Below, one piece after another: positions 53,709 through 62,800 of a stretch of 64,000 nt of DNA (its first letter is position 1; every line of letters starts with the position of its first letter). The stretch spans positions 310,001 to 374,000 of the forward strand of contig NZ_JSEF01000006.1 in NCBI RefSeq assembly GCF_000805675.1, written 5' to 3'. Both the position numbers and the translations under genes were made by a program. The stretch comes from Corynebacterium minutissimum. GTDB lineage: Bacteria > Actinomycetota > Actinomycetes > Mycobacteriales > Mycobacteriaceae. The notes under the pieces were generated by a model that was not told the DNA's origin, ran no database searches, and was given only the letters and a program-made list of their open reading frames with translations.

Positions 53709-56700
53709 TTGGCTTCCGGACTGAACCGACCCGCCGCCCCGATGAAACGTCCTCCCAGAGCACTGTCCTGGGTCGTCGCCATCATCGCTGTCCTCTTGTT
53801 CATCGGCCCCATGTTCGTGGGCTTCTACACGGACTGGAAGTGGTTCGGTGCGATTGATTACCGCGGGGTCTTCACCAAGACCCTGATTACCCGGATCATC
53901 CTCTTCGTAGTCTTCGGACTCGTTGCCGCCGCTATCACCTACGTCGCCGGGCTACTGGTGTGGCGCGGCCGGGGTAGTTCGCTGGACATGGCTGACTTGA
54001 ACTCGCCGGTCTACCAGTACCGCAAGTCCATTGAGCGCACCATGGGGGTCTTCCTCAAGACCATCCCGCTGCTTGTCGGTGTCGTCTCGGGCTTGCTGGG
54101 CCAGGCAAACTGGCGCTCAGTCATGCTCTTCCTCAACTCGCATGACTTCGGATTTAATGACCCGCAGTTCCACCACGACTTGGGCTTCTACGCCTTCCGT
54201 TTGCCGGTGTGGTCCATGCTGGTCAATGCATTCTCGATGCTGTTTGCGGTGTGCTTCCTCATCGCGCTGGTGGGCCACTACATCCTGGGTGGAATCCGCA
54301 TTGGTAACCGTGCGGCCGGCGTGCGCGGATCGCTGTCCAAGCCGGCACGTACTCAGCTGGCAGTGACCGCCGGTATCTGGATGCTGCTGCAGGTGGCTGG
54401 CTACTGGCTGGAGCGCTACCAGTTGCTCTACAATCAGCACTCACTGTTCACCGGTGGTTCTTATACCGATATCAACGCCTACCTGCCGGCGAAAATCATC
54501 CTCATGATCATCGGCATCTTTGTGGCGGTAGCAATCTTTTCTGCTGTGGTCATTAAGGACCTGCGCATCCCAGGGCTGGCCGTGGTGCTTATGGTGCTGT
54601 CCGCATTGGTCATTGGTCAGGGCTGGCCGCTCATCATGGAGCGCTTCTCCGTTAACCCGAACCGCCAGGCAAAAGAAGCTGAATCGATCTCCCGCAATAT
54701 CGAGTCCACCCGCTTTGCGTACGGGCTTACTGAGGACAAGGTGACCTACGAGGAGAACTGGGGAGCAGGAGACGTTTCCGATGACAAGGTGGCTTCAGAT
54801 GACTCCACCATCTCAAACCTCCGCCTGCTGGACCCAGACATTCTGGCGCCGACGTTTACTCAGATGCAGCAGCTAAAGAACTTCTATGGCTTCCCGGAGA
54901 CTCTGGCGATGGACCGCTACGAGATTGACGGCGAAATCCGTGACTTCGTTGTGGCCGCCCGCGAGTTGGATCCCAATGAGCTGCAGGAAAACCAGCAGAA
55001 CTGGATTAACCGCCACACCGTGTATACCCACGGCAACGGCTTTATCGCCGCGCAAGCCAACAAGGTGGATGAGGTGGCCCGCGATGCAGGCTCTGCGCGT
55101 GGTGGTTTCCCCATCTTCACGGTGGCTGACCTGCAGACTCAGTCCGGCAAGGACGCTGAAGGCGAGGGTGAGACCCAAAACGCTGAAGAATCCTTGGGCA
55201 TCAAGGTGGACGAGCCGCGTACCTACTATGGTCCGGTGATTGCTAGTGCACGTGATGGCATGGATTACGCCATCGTGGGCAAGACCGGTGACCAGCCGGT
55301 GGAGTATGACACCGATACCTCCACCTACACCTATGACGGTAAAGGCGGCGTTGATATTGGCAATATCGTTGACCGCACAGCCTTTGCCCTGAAGTATCAA
55401 GAGCTGAACTTCCTGCTGTCGGAACGCGTCGGTTCCGAATCCAAGCTTCTCTATGACCGTGACCCGCGTGAGCGCGTGGAGAAGGTCGCCCCGTGGCTGA
55501 CGACGGATTCCTCCACCTACCCGGCAGTCATCGATGGCCGCATCAAGTGGATTGTGGATGGTTACACCACCCTGGATTCCCTCCCGTATTCGCAGCGCAC
55601 CTCGCTGACGGAGACCACCCAGGATACCCAGAACCCGACGGGCACGACGCAGCGCTTGGTCAATGATCAGGTGGGCTACATTCGTAACTCGGTCAAGGCG
55701 ACTGTCGACGCCTACGATGGCACCGTCGATCTCTATGAGTTCGACACCGAAGACCCCGTGCTTAAGGCGTGGGAGGGTGTCTTCCCGGGCGTCGTCAAGC
55801 CAGAGTCGGAGATTTCCGACGAGCTGCGCCAGCACCTGCGCTACCCGGAGGACATGTTCAAGGTGCAGCGCAACCTGCTGGCTAAGTACCACGTGGATGA
55901 CCCGGGTGTGTTCTTCAATAACGACGCCTTCTGGTCCGTGCCGGAGGACCCGACCGCCGGCGAGTCCCAGGGTTTGAACCAGCCGCCGTACTACGTGCTG
56001 GCTTCCGATCCGGAGACCAACAAGCCGAACTTCCAGCTCATCACCTCCTACCGTGGTCTGAACCGTCAGTTCCTCTCCGCACACATGGCAGTGTCTTCTG
56101 ACCCGGAGACCTACGGTGATATCACCGTGCGCGTGCTGCCGACGAATACCCAGACTCAGGGCCCGAAGCAGGCGCAGGACGCCATGATGTCTTCCGACCA
56201 GGTGGCTCGTGACCGCACGCTGTGGCAGGGCTCGAATGACCTGAAGAACGGTAACCTGCTGGCACTGCCGGTGGGCGGGGGAGAGATCCTCTACTTGGAG
56301 CCGATTTACTCGCAGCGTAAGGGCCAGGAATCCGCGTTCCCGAAGCTGCTGCGCGTGCTGGTGTCCTACAAGGGCCGCGTGGGCTATGCCCCGACGATTG
56401 GTGAGGCCCTGGAACAGGTGGGCATCGACCCGAAGGCGGCCCAGGACATCACGGAGATCGAAGGCGACTCGGGTGAGAAGACCGACAAGGATGACAAGGA
56501 GAAGTCCGAGGGCGACCAGAAGGACGCCAAGGATGACAAGGGTTCTGAGGCATCCGGACCGGCTTCCGCTCCGAAGGCATCCAACGAAGGCGAGGCCATC
56601 GACGCCATCAACAAGGCGCTCGACGGTGTGGACAAGGCCAAGGGCGGCTCCTTCGAGGAGTACGGCAAGGCCTTAGACGAGCTGGACAAGGCAGTGGAGG

Positions 56701-56726
56701 ACTACCGCTCGCTGCAGTCCCAGTAA
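53709..56726 (+). CDS. UPF0182 family large membrane protein
   Basis: 1005 residues from TTG 53709, chosen because GGAG lies 6 nt upstream; TTG 53697 and ATG 53742 are alternatives. Seven membrane helices in the first 320 residues (ALSWVVAIIAVLLFIGPMF onward) are followed by a 580-residue soluble domain with repeated Asp/Pro motifs and an acidic Lys/Asp-rich, helical tail (about 90 residues). The family is conserved in Actinobacteria and Cyanobacteria with unknown function. Confidence 0.92.
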   Translation: MASGLNRPAAPMKRPPRALSWVVAIIAVLLFIGPMFVGFYTDWKWFGAIDYRGVFTKTLITRIILFVVFGLVAAAITYVAGLLVWRGRGSSLDMADLNSPVYQYRKSIERTMGVFLKTIPLLVGVVSGLLGQANWRSVMLFLNSHDFGFNDPQFHHDLGFYAFRLPVWSMLVNAFSMLFAVCFLIALVGHYILGGIRIGNRAAGVRGSLSKPARTQLAVTAGIWMLLQVAGYWLERYQLLYNQHSLFTGGSYTDINAYLPAKIILMIIGIFVAVAIFSAVVIKDLRIPGLAVVLMVLSALVIGQGWPLIMERFSVNPNRQAKEAESISRNIESTRFAYGLTEDKVTYEENWGAGDVSDDKVASDDSTISNLRLLDPDILAPTFTQMQQLKNFYGFPETLAMDRYEIDGEIRDFVVAARELDPNELQENQQNWINRHTVYTHGNGFIAAQANKVDEVARDAGSARGGFPIFTVADLQTQSGKDAEGEGETQNAEESLGIKVDEPRTYYGPVIASARDGMDYAIVGKTGDQPVEYDTDTSTYTYDGKGGVDIGNIVDRTAFALKYQELNFLLSERVGSESKLLYDRDPRERVEKVAPWLTTDSSTYPAVIDGRIKWIVDGYTTLDSLPYSQRTSLTETTQDTQNPTGTTQRLVNDQVGYIRNSVKATVDAYDGTVDLYEFDTEDPVLKAWEGVFPGVVKPESEISDELRQHLRYPEDMFKVQRNLLAKYHVDDPGVFFNNDAFWSVPEDPTAGESQGLNQPPYYVLASDPETNKPNFQLITSYRGLNRQFLSAHMAVSSDPETYGDITVRVLPTNTQTQGPKQAQDAMMSSDQVARDRTLWQGSNDLKNGNLLALPVGGGEILYLEPIYSQRKGQESAFPKLLRVLVSYKGRVGYAPTIGEALEQVGIDPKAAQDITEIEGDSGEKTDKDDKEKSEGDQKDAKDDKGSEASGPASAPKASNEGEAIDAINKALDGVDKAKGGSFEEYGKALDELDKAVEDYRSLQSQ

Positions 56727-56882
56727 GTTGAAACTAGCGCCGGGAATCAAGCCTGGCGCCTCAGCGTAAGATGGCGCCTGCCCAGGGGATTTGGGTGGGC
56801 GCCATGGTGTCTGTATAGTTACATCCGTCGCCAGCACGCGGGACAGTGTGCAGAGCGCTTGATGTGTGGAAGTACATCTCGA

Positions 56883-56959
56883 CGCGGGGTGGAGCAGCTC
56901 GGTAGCTCGCTGGGCTCATAACCCAGAGGTCGTCGGTTCGAATCCGGCCCCCGCTACCA
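56883..56959 (+). tRNA. Initiator tRNA-fMet (CAT)
   Basis: 77 nt with encoded CCA. Initiator identity is shown by the unpaired first position (C1 opposite U72) and the three G-C pairs of the anticodon stem GGG-CTCATAA-CCC. T-arm TCGGTTCGAATCCG is standard. A TATAGT box at 56814-56819 may be part of its promoter. Confidence 0.96.
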
Positions 56960-56965
56960 ACTTCC

Positions 56966-56999
56966 AAACCCCACCAGCTTTTTCGGCTGGTGGGGTTTT
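56966..56999 (+). terminator. Rho-independent terminator of the tRNA
   Basis: AAACCCCACCAGC and GCTGGTGGGGTTTT form a 13-bp stem with a T-rich loop, ending the tRNA transcript. Confidence 0.92.
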
Positions 57000-57005
57000 C
57001 GTTTT

Positions 57006-57572
57006 GCTGTCCTCGCCCGCCACACCCCCGACCTCGTTATCTCCCAGTCCAAGGCGATCGGCCGCGACGAATTCACCATTTCCGACTCACGGGGCACACA
57101 ACTCGGCCTCGCGCGGCAGACTCTGAAACTCAGTGATTTCTTCAAAGCGTCCCGCGGGGTCGAAGTATTCGATCCGGCAGGTGCACCAGTGCTGGCGATC
57201 GAGGATCCGGTGAATTTCATTCGCGACAAGTACAGCGTGCACCGCGTCGACCCCCAGACCGGAGGCGACGCTGTACTCGCGCACATCACCAAGCGCTTCT
57301 CCTGGATCGGCGCGAAATACGATGTGGATATCGCGGGCTACCCACAGGTGGAAATCAAAGGAGAGGTCTTCCAGCTCAACTACGCGTTGACGTGCCAGGG
57401 GCGCACGATCGCTCGCGAGGACGCGGAATTCTCCGGCATGGGCAGGGCGCTGATGGGCAAGACGACGTACCGCGTCGCCTTTGAACCGGGGCTCGACGAG
57501 AATGTCCACGCTGCGGTCATCGGCATCGCTATCGCGCTGGATATGCGCAGAGAGAAGATGCGCGACAGCTAG
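57006..57572 (+). pseudogene. LURP-one-related (LOR) gene, start lost
   Basis: The frame is open from inside the tRNA terminator and encodes a nearly complete LOR/scramblase-like domain: LVISQSKAIGRDEFTI, then VFDPAGAPVLAIEDP, DAVLAHITKRFSWIGAKYDV, and GKTTYRVAFEPG. No ATG, GTG or TTG occurs in frame before the GTG at 57189, which would remove about 60 residues and the first strands of the barrel. The first residues of the normal protein and its promoter seem replaced by the tRNA terminator, so I call it a 5'-truncated gene; a short product from 57189 remains possible. Confidence 0.65.
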
Positions 57573-57661
57573 GTGCGGGATACGTCACTTGGCGAGCGGG
57601 GTGGGGCGGTCGGTGCTACAGTGAGCGCTGTCTGAGAACTATCTGAGAGGACGACACTGTC

Positions 57662-58720
57662 ATGCGCATTTCCCGTAAGCCCTTGTCCCTGATCGCCGTG
57701 TGCGGCGCCGCAGCAATCGCTCTGGCAGGCTGTTCCGAGCCGAGCACCGATGACTCTGCCGCAGGCGGAAACGGCGACAGCACCGCAGAAAAGTCCGGCG
57801 AGAAGACCGTCATCACCGTCTACACCTCCGAGCCGGAGGAGAAGGTCGATGAGATCAACCAGGCGTTCACGAAGGCGAACCCGGATGTCGAGGTCGAGGT
57901 CTACCGTGCGGGCACTGGCGATCTGAAGGCGCGTATCGACGCGGAGAAGTCCTCCGGCAAGGTCGAGGGCGACATCATCTGGGCCGCTGACGCACCGACC
58001 TTCGAAGGCTTCAAGTCCGAGGACCTGCTGGCCAAATTCGATGATGTGAAGACGGACGGCGTGCTCGAGGAGGTCGTCGACGCTGACGGCTTTTATGTGG
58101 GCACCCGCCTCATCCCGACGGTCATCGCGTACAACACCGATGTCGTCGACCAGGCTGATGCTCCGGCCTCCTGGGCGGACCTGACGGACGAGAAATTCAT
58201 GGACAAGATCGTCATGCCGGACCCGGCTGTCTCCGGCGCCGCGGCATTTAACGCGACGGTGTGGATGAACAACGAGAAACTCGGCGAGACCTGGGTGGAA
58301 GACCTGGGCAAGAATAAGCCGATGATCGCGGCCTCCAACGGCCCGACCTCGCAGGAGATCGCCGGCGGCGGCCACCCGGTCGGCGTCGTCGTGGACTACC
58401 TGGTGCGCGACCTGGCGGCGAAGGGCTCTCCGATCAAGGAGGTCTACGCCACCGAGGGCTCCCCGTACATCACCGAGCCGATCGCCGTGTTCAAAGATTC
58501 TGAGAAGAAGGAAGCAGCCCAGCGCTACATCAACTTCATCCTGTCGGAGGAAGCGCAGAAGATCGCTGTCGAGCAGAACTACCTGCCGGTAATCGACTCC
58601 GTGGGCACCCCGGGCGGCGCACCGAAGCTCGAGGAGATCGAGCTCATGACTGTCGACGATGAGACTCTGTCGAACGACCGCGAGCGTTCCGTCGAGTTCT
58701 TCCAGAACGCAGTCAAGTAA
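57662..58720 (+). CDS. ABC importer substrate-binding lipoprotein, probable ferric iron type
   Basis: 352 residues, ATG after GAGAGGAC. Lipobox LAGC (Cys23) after a signal peptide. The mature part TVITVYTSEPEEKVDEINQAF, GDIIWAADAPTF and GTRLIPTVIAYNTDVV follows the Fbp/AfuA class that takes up Fe3+, though phosphonate- and polyamine-type binders look similar. No DtxR-like operator was recognised upstream. First gene of a three-gene importer with high GC in third codon positions compared with its left neighbours, by eye. Confidence 0.85.
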   Translation: MRISRKPLSLIAVCGAAAIALAGCSEPSTDDSAAGGNGDSTAEKSGEKTVITVYTSEPEEKVDEINQAFTKANPDVEVEVYRAGTGDLKARIDAEKSSGKVEGDIIWAADAPTFEGFKSEDLLAKFDDVKTDGVLEEVVDADGFYVGTRLIPTVIAYNTDVVDQADAPASWADLTDEKFMDKIVMPDPAVSGAAAFNATVWMNNEKLGETWVEDLGKNKPMIAASNGPTSQEIAGGGHPVGVVVDYLVRDLAAKGSPIKEVYATEGSPYITEPIAVFKDSEKKEAAQRYINFILSEEAQKIAVEQNYLPVIDSVGTPGGAPKLEEIELMTVDDETLSNDRERSVEFFQNAVK

Positions 58721-58793
58721 ATCAGCGGGAAGACCGTCCCCGGCCTTCCTCTAAATCTGTCACGGTCACTCAAACGGGACGAGTCGAAACATA

Positions 58794-60407
58794 GTGGGCA
58801 TACGTATTTCTTCCGGCGGCGTCGCTTTCGCACGGCTGGGCATCTGGCTGCTGGCGGCAGCGATCTTCATCGCGCCGCTGGCAATGGTCATCTCACTCGC
58901 GCTCGGTGGCAACCAGTTTCCGGTCTTGGTGGAGCAGGGCCTAGCCACGGCGACGTGGAATTCGGTGTACACGACATTGGCGTCGTCGATAAGCGCTGTG
59001 CTCGTTGGAACCGCTGTCGCGGTCCTGCTGGAACGAACCGATATTGCGGGCGCGGGCACGCTGCGGCTGTTTCTGCTTTCGCCGCTGCTCGTGCCGCCGT
59101 TCGTTGGCGCGATCTCGTGGCTGCAGCTCTTCGGGCGTAATCAAGGGCTCAACGCGGTGTTCGGGCGCCCGCTGTGGGACATGTACGGCGCCGACGGCAT
59201 CATTTTCCTGATGATGCTGCACTCGTACCCGCTGGTGTACGTGATTGTGGCGGCGGCGCTGCGGTCGATTCCGTCCGACCTGGAGCTCGCCGCACGCGTC
59301 GGCGGGGCCGGCACGTGGACGGTGCTGCGCACGGTGACGATTCCTTTGCTGGGCCCGGCCTTGCTGAGCTCTTTCACGCTGACGGCGGTGGCGAACCTGG
59401 CGGATTTCGGCATTCCGTCGATTATCGGTTCGCCCGTGCGCTTCGAGACGCTGGCCACGATGGTCTACCGTTTCATGGAATCCGGCACGGTGAGCAATCC
59501 GCTGCAGGTGGTGTCCACCGTGGGTGCTGTGCTCATGCTGTTGGGCATCGGCGCCGTCGTGGCGGACTACCTGGTGTCCAGGCGAGCGTCGTCGACGGTG
59601 AGCGGCGGCGGGACGATGAAGCTCTCGCTCGGCAACGCGAAGTGGCCGGTGACCGTGGTGACGTGGATCATCGCATTGGCGATCACCCTGGGGCCCGTGC
59701 TGGGTTTGGCGCGTCGCGCGTTCCTGCCTGCCCCGGGCGTGCCGCTGACGTGGGAGACGATCTCCCTCGACAATTTCTCGCGCACGCTGGCGAATCCGCG
59801 CGTGCAGGAAGGCTTCATCAACTCGGTGACCCTGGCCGCCGGGGCGGCGCTGCTGTGCGGGCTCTTCGGCTGGGCGATCGGGCTGTTGGTCACCCGCACC
59901 CAAGCGCGGTCGAATACGGCGCTGAGCTTGGTCACCCTGCTGCCGTCGGCGCTGCCCGGATTGATCATCGGCGTCGGCTGGGTGATTGTGTCGCGCTACA
60001 CGGACATGTACAACACCCGCTGGGTGATTCTGTTCGCCTATGTCTGCGCGTTCACGTCCATGGTGCTTCAAGCAGTGCGCGCGCCGTTGCGGAAGGTTCC
60101 GGCGGCGGTGGAGGAGGCCGCGCAGGTTTCTGGTGCGGGTCGGCTCCGTGCGATGTGGGATACCTCTGGCCGGATGGCGTTGCCCGCGGTCGCCTCGGGC
60201 GCTGTACTCGTCGCAGTGACAGCCGTGCGCGAGCTGACCATCTCGATCCTGCTCGTCGCTCCCGGCACGACCACGATCGGTGTGCAGCTGTTCAATTTGC
60301 AGCAGTCCGGTAATTACAACCAAGCCTCCGCACTCGCGCTCATGTTCGTGGCGATCGGCATCGCCGCCCTCGCGCTGACCGTGCGCAATCCCGCTAAGGA
60401 GTCATGA
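58794..60407 (+). CDS. ABC importer permease, fused FbpB-type
   Basis: 537 residues, GTG start. About 12 membrane segments in two homologous halves, each with an EAA-type loop (ELAARVGGAGTWTVLRTVTIPLL near 165 and EEAAQVSGAGRLRAMWDTSGRMALP near 445). Fused double permeases of this kind typify ferric iron importers. It passes substrate delivered by the preceding lipoprotein. The stop overlaps the ATPase start (ATGA at 60404-60407). Confidence 0.9.
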   Translation: MGIRISSGGVAFARLGIWLLAAAIFIAPLAMVISLALGGNQFPVLVEQGLATATWNSVYTTLASSISAVLVGTAVAVLLERTDIAGAGTLRLFLLSPLLVPPFVGAISWLQLFGRNQGLNAVFGRPLWDMYGADGIIFLMMLHSYPLVYVIVAAALRSIPSDLELAARVGGAGTWTVLRTVTIPLLGPALLSSFTLTAVANLADFGIPSIIGSPVRFETLATMVYRFMESGTVSNPLQVVSTVGAVLMLLGIGAVVADYLVSRRASSTVSGGGTMKLSLGNAKWPVTVVTWIIALAITLGPVLGLARRAFLPAPGVPLTWETISLDNFSRTLANPRVQEGFINSVTLAAGAALLCGLFGWAIGLLVTRTQARSNTALSLVTLLPSALPGLIIGVGWVIVSRYTDMYNTRWVILFAYVCAFTSMVLQAVRAPLRKVPAAVEEAAQVSGAGRLRAMWDTSGRMALPAVASGAVLVAVTAVRELTISILLVAPGTTTIGVQLFNLQQSGNYNQASALALMFVAIGIAALALTVRNPAKES

Positions 60408-61462
60408 TGAGCGACATCGATATCGTCAACCTCGGCGTCACATTCCCGGACGGCACACGCGGCCTTAACGACATCACGCTGCACATTCCCAGCGGCGAAT
60501 TCGTCGCGCTCGTCGGACCGTCAGGCTCGGGAAAGACGACGCTATTGCGCACCATCGCGGGATTTATCGACCCGTCCGAGGGCACCATCGCGTTAGGCGG
60601 TGAGGACGTCTCGGCAACACCGCCGGAGAAGCGTCACATGGGCATGGTCTTTCAGCAGCATGCCGTCTGGCCGCACATGAGCGTCGCGGACAACGTCGCG
60701 TACCCGCTGCGCCGCGCGGGTGTGAAGCGCAGCGAGGTCGCCAGCCGCGTAGAGCGCACACTTGAGACCGTCGGCCTCGCGGGGTACGGAAAGCGCAAGC
60801 CGTCGACGTTGTCGGGCGGCCAGCGGCAGCGCGTGGCGCTCGCCCGCGCGATTGTCGCGGAACCGCGCGTTTTGCTTCTCGACGAAGCACTGTCCGCCCT
60901 CGACGAACCTTTGCGCGATGCGCTGCGCCGCGAGATCGTCTCGCTGACCCGCAACAATGAGCTGACCACGGTGCATGTCACGCACGACCGGAAAGAAGCC
61001 ATCGCGATCGCTGACCGCATCGCTGTGCTGCGCGACGGAACACTCGAGCAATTCGACGCGCCACACGCAGTGGTCACCCAGCCCGCAAGCGCATGGGTGG
61101 CATCGTTCATCTCCGACGCCACGCTTCTCGACGGCACGGTGCGCGGGGGAGAGGTGGTCGTCGATAAGCCGGCTCTGACGTGGAAGCGTGGCGAGGTGAG
61201 CTCCATCAGCGACGCAGGAATGCTTGACGACGGCGCGGCGGTCACCGTCGCTGTCCTTCCCGATGCAGTCAACGTCGTGTCCTCCGCTGAAGGCGATGTG
61301 GAGGCGACCGTGACATCCGTGCTGTTCGAGGTCAGCAGCTATTCGGTGAATCTCGAGGCTGGTGGCGTGGAATTTCGAGCCCGCATGGCGGCTGATCCGA
61401 AGCCTGAGGTCGGCGATACCGTTGGCCTGCGCATCACCACTCCGTTGGTGTACCCGAAATAG
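60404..61462 (+). CDS. ABC importer ATPase, FbpC/PotA-type
   Basis: 352 residues (ATG 60404 or 60407). Walker A GPSGSGKTT near 37, Q-loop MGMVFQQHAVWPHM, signature LSGGQRQRVALARA near 135, Walker B LLLDEALSALD, H-loop VHVTHDRKEA. A C-terminal TOBE-like domain (about 235-350) is typical of the iron/polyamine/molybdate ATPases. Energises the preceding permease at the inner face of the membrane. Confidence 0.92.
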   Translation: MMSDIDIVNLGVTFPDGTRGLNDITLHIPSGEFVALVGPSGSGKTTLLRTIAGFIDPSEGTIALGGEDVSATPPEKRHMGMVFQQHAVWPHMSVADNVAYPLRRAGVKRSEVASRVERTLETVGLAGYGKRKPSTLSGGQRQRVALARAIVAEPRVLLLDEALSALDEPLRDALRREIVSLTRNNELTTVHVTHDRKEAIAIADRIAVLRDGTLEQFDAPHAVVTQPASAWVASFISDATLLDGTVRGGEVVVDKPALTWKRGEVSSISDAGMLDDGAAVTVAVLPDAVNVVSSAEGDVEATVTSVLFEVSSYSVNLEAGGVEFRARMAADPKPEVGDTVGLRITTPLVYPK

Positions 61463-61536
61463 ATGTTCTGACCAGCCGATTTGGTTCTTTTCCGACTGTC
61501 CTTTACATTTATCAAGTCGCAATCAACAGCGAACGC

Positions 61537-61600
61537 GCCCCGTTCGTCTAGCCGTCGCCCTCTCACGGCGGTAACACGGGTTCAAATCCCGTACGGGGTA
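61537..61600 (+). pseudogene. tRNA-Glu-like (CTC) sequence with missing D-arm
   Basis: The 5' part GCCCCGTTCGTCTAG and the 3' part from CGCCCTCTCACGGCGG through the T-arm ACGGGTTCAAATCCCGT to GGGGTA match tRNA-Glu, with anticodon CTC. Between GTCTAG and CGCCCTCTC there are only 4 nt where about 13 are expected, so the second strand of the D-stem and most of the loop are absent. Total length 64 instead of 73, and no CCA is encoded. Either a recombined attachment site or a decayed tRNA. Confidence 0.8.
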
Positions 61601-61617
61601 CAAAGAAATACCGAAAT

Positions 61618-61665
61618 AGTCCGGCACCACGCAGTCTTCACGGCTCAGTGGTGCCGGACTTTTTG
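61618..61665 (+). terminator. Terminator downstream of the tRNA-Glu-like sequence
   Basis: AGTCCGGCACCAC at 61618-61630 is exactly complementary to GTGGTGCCGGACT at 61648-61660, followed by TTTTT. It overlaps the last codons of the opposing excisionase-like gene. Confidence 0.88.
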
Positions 61666-61878
61666 GGTTTGCGGTCGGAAATCGGGAAACCTAGGCTGAG
61701 CGTCGAGCCAGGCTTCAATGTCGCTGACGCGGTAGAGGATCTGTTTACCAGACTTGATGTAGCGAGGACCACGACCCTCAGCACGCCAATTACACAGGGT
61801 GCCACGCGACAAGCCGAGCATCTCAGCGGCGGCAGTAGGTTTCACGGCAAGACGGGGGATATCTGCACGAGTACTCAC
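61645..61878 (-). CDS. Excisionase/MerR-like helix-turn-helix protein
   Basis: 77 residues from GTG 61878 with GGAG 7 nt upstream. AAAEMLGLSRGTLCNWRAEG is the helix-turn-helix, followed by RYIKSGKQILYRVSDIEAWL, the wing of the Xis/AlpA-type DNA-binding domain. Such proteins bend DNA in excisive recombination or regulate islands. It lies against the presumed attachment site and reads toward it. Confidence 0.88.
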   Translation of the reverse strand: MSTRADIPRLAVKPTAAAEMLGLSRGTLCNWRAEGRGPRYIKSGKQILYRVSDIEAWLDAQPRFPDFRPQTQKVRHH

Positions 61879-62105
61879 GATTAACTCCAGACATGGAAAA
61901 TTCACCCCAGCCTGCACCGTTGTGCTTAGGGGCTACTTCATGTCCGGTTCTAAATCGTTATTCCACTTACTTCGAGGACGGGACCTCGCTGGCGATACCC
62001 GGAAGGCTGGTAACCATTCTAGCCCATTTAGGGCTGTTTGAAAAAGGGGTGTTGCGAGATAAGTTGAAGCACTTTGCTGATGCAGCATATTTCGTAGTAC
62101 GCGCC

Positions 62106-62273
62106 CTTTCGTAATTTGGCGTTCAAGCATCGAAAAAATTACGAAACGCCTGACCTGCGGTTTCGTAAGCACAGAAAAATCGAAGAACCAAATTACGAAA
62201 CATGCCACAGGACTGTGACCTGCATAGAGGTACATGGCTGCGTACGTGTTTCGTAATTTCGCTACTTTTCGGC
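62106..62273. repeat. Three paired TTTCGTAA/TTACGAAA units
   Basis: Unit 1: TTTCGTAATTT at 62107-62117 faces AAATTACGAAA at 62136-62146. Unit 2: GTTTCGTAA at 62160-62168 region faces AAATTACGAAAC at 62190-62201. Unit 3 (half only): GTTTCGTAATTT at 62248-62259. Units 1 and 2 are 42 bp each. An isolated ATTTCGTA lies at 62090. Confidence 0.8.
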
Positions 62274-62416
62274 TCAACTCTTTTAGGGCAGAGACACATA
62301 GATGTTGCATATGACGTGACCCACACGTGAAGGGTGTCGGAGTATAAGGGCCCGAAGGGGGATAGGGAGATACGGGGGATGGTTCTGCCCCTGAAGCCTA
62401 GAAAAGTAAAAAACGT

Positions 62417-62440
62417 ATTAGTTGGTAAATACCAATTAAT
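62417..62440. promoter_or_regulatory. Operator-like 24-bp dyad
   Basis: ATTAGTTGGTA and TACCAATTAAT are inverted copies (10 of 11 positions) separated by 2 bp, in an AT-rich stretch. Typical size for a dimeric repressor site. Confidence 0.5.
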
Positions 62441-62540
62441 GTCTTTCTTCTTTTTCCTTACGCGTGGGGTATAGAAGCCCCCTTATCCCCTGCCCCCTAC
62501 TGTTTTACGACAGCTGCTGCCGCCGTGGCGCATAGATAGT

Positions 62541-62702
62541 GAGACACATCACACAAAGGCGCGCTCTACGGAGTATGGGTACAGTCGCACAGCCTTCGTG
62601 TGGCATAGCGGCAGTGGCATAGCAGCAGTGATGCATATCACATGAAAACGCGCTCTATAGAGTATGGGTACAGTCACGCAGCCTTCGCGTGGCGTGACGC
62701 AG
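62541..62702. repeat. Two direct repeats of about 73 bp
   Basis: 62541-62613 and 62630-62702 align without gaps at an 89-bp offset; roughly four of five bases agree, with the core GAGTATGGGTACAGTC against AGAGTATGGGTACAGTC best kept. Each contains an internal GCC-TTCG-GGC-like stem. Confidence 0.75.
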
Positions 62703-62800
62703 AAAAAGAAGTACAGCGTCTCTCTTTATTTAGATGTTCTTCAAAAGAGTGAAAAATAACGAAGCGGATTGCATTTCCGCTGCTCACACTGTGTTTTTTC

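Noticed and set aside
57573..57661. DtxR box before the ABC importer
   Set aside because: No 19-bp TTAGGTTAGGCTAACCTAA-like dyad could be seen; the iron assignment therefore rests on protein class only.
58941..60323. 460-codon and 379-codon frames overlapping the permease gene
   Set aside because: Arg/His/Gln-rich and Gly/Ala/His-rich shadows in high-GC DNA; the permease frame has membrane helices and EAA loops.
61933..62310. 125-codon minus-strand frame and smaller frames in the repeat region
   Set aside because: The recurring Phe-Arg-Asn peptide pattern comes from translated TTTCGTAA repeats, not from a protein domain.
62541..62702. CRISPR array
   Set aside because: Only two long, diverged repeats with a 16-bp gap, and no cas genes; the short TTTCGTAA motifs are inverted pairs with uneven spacing.
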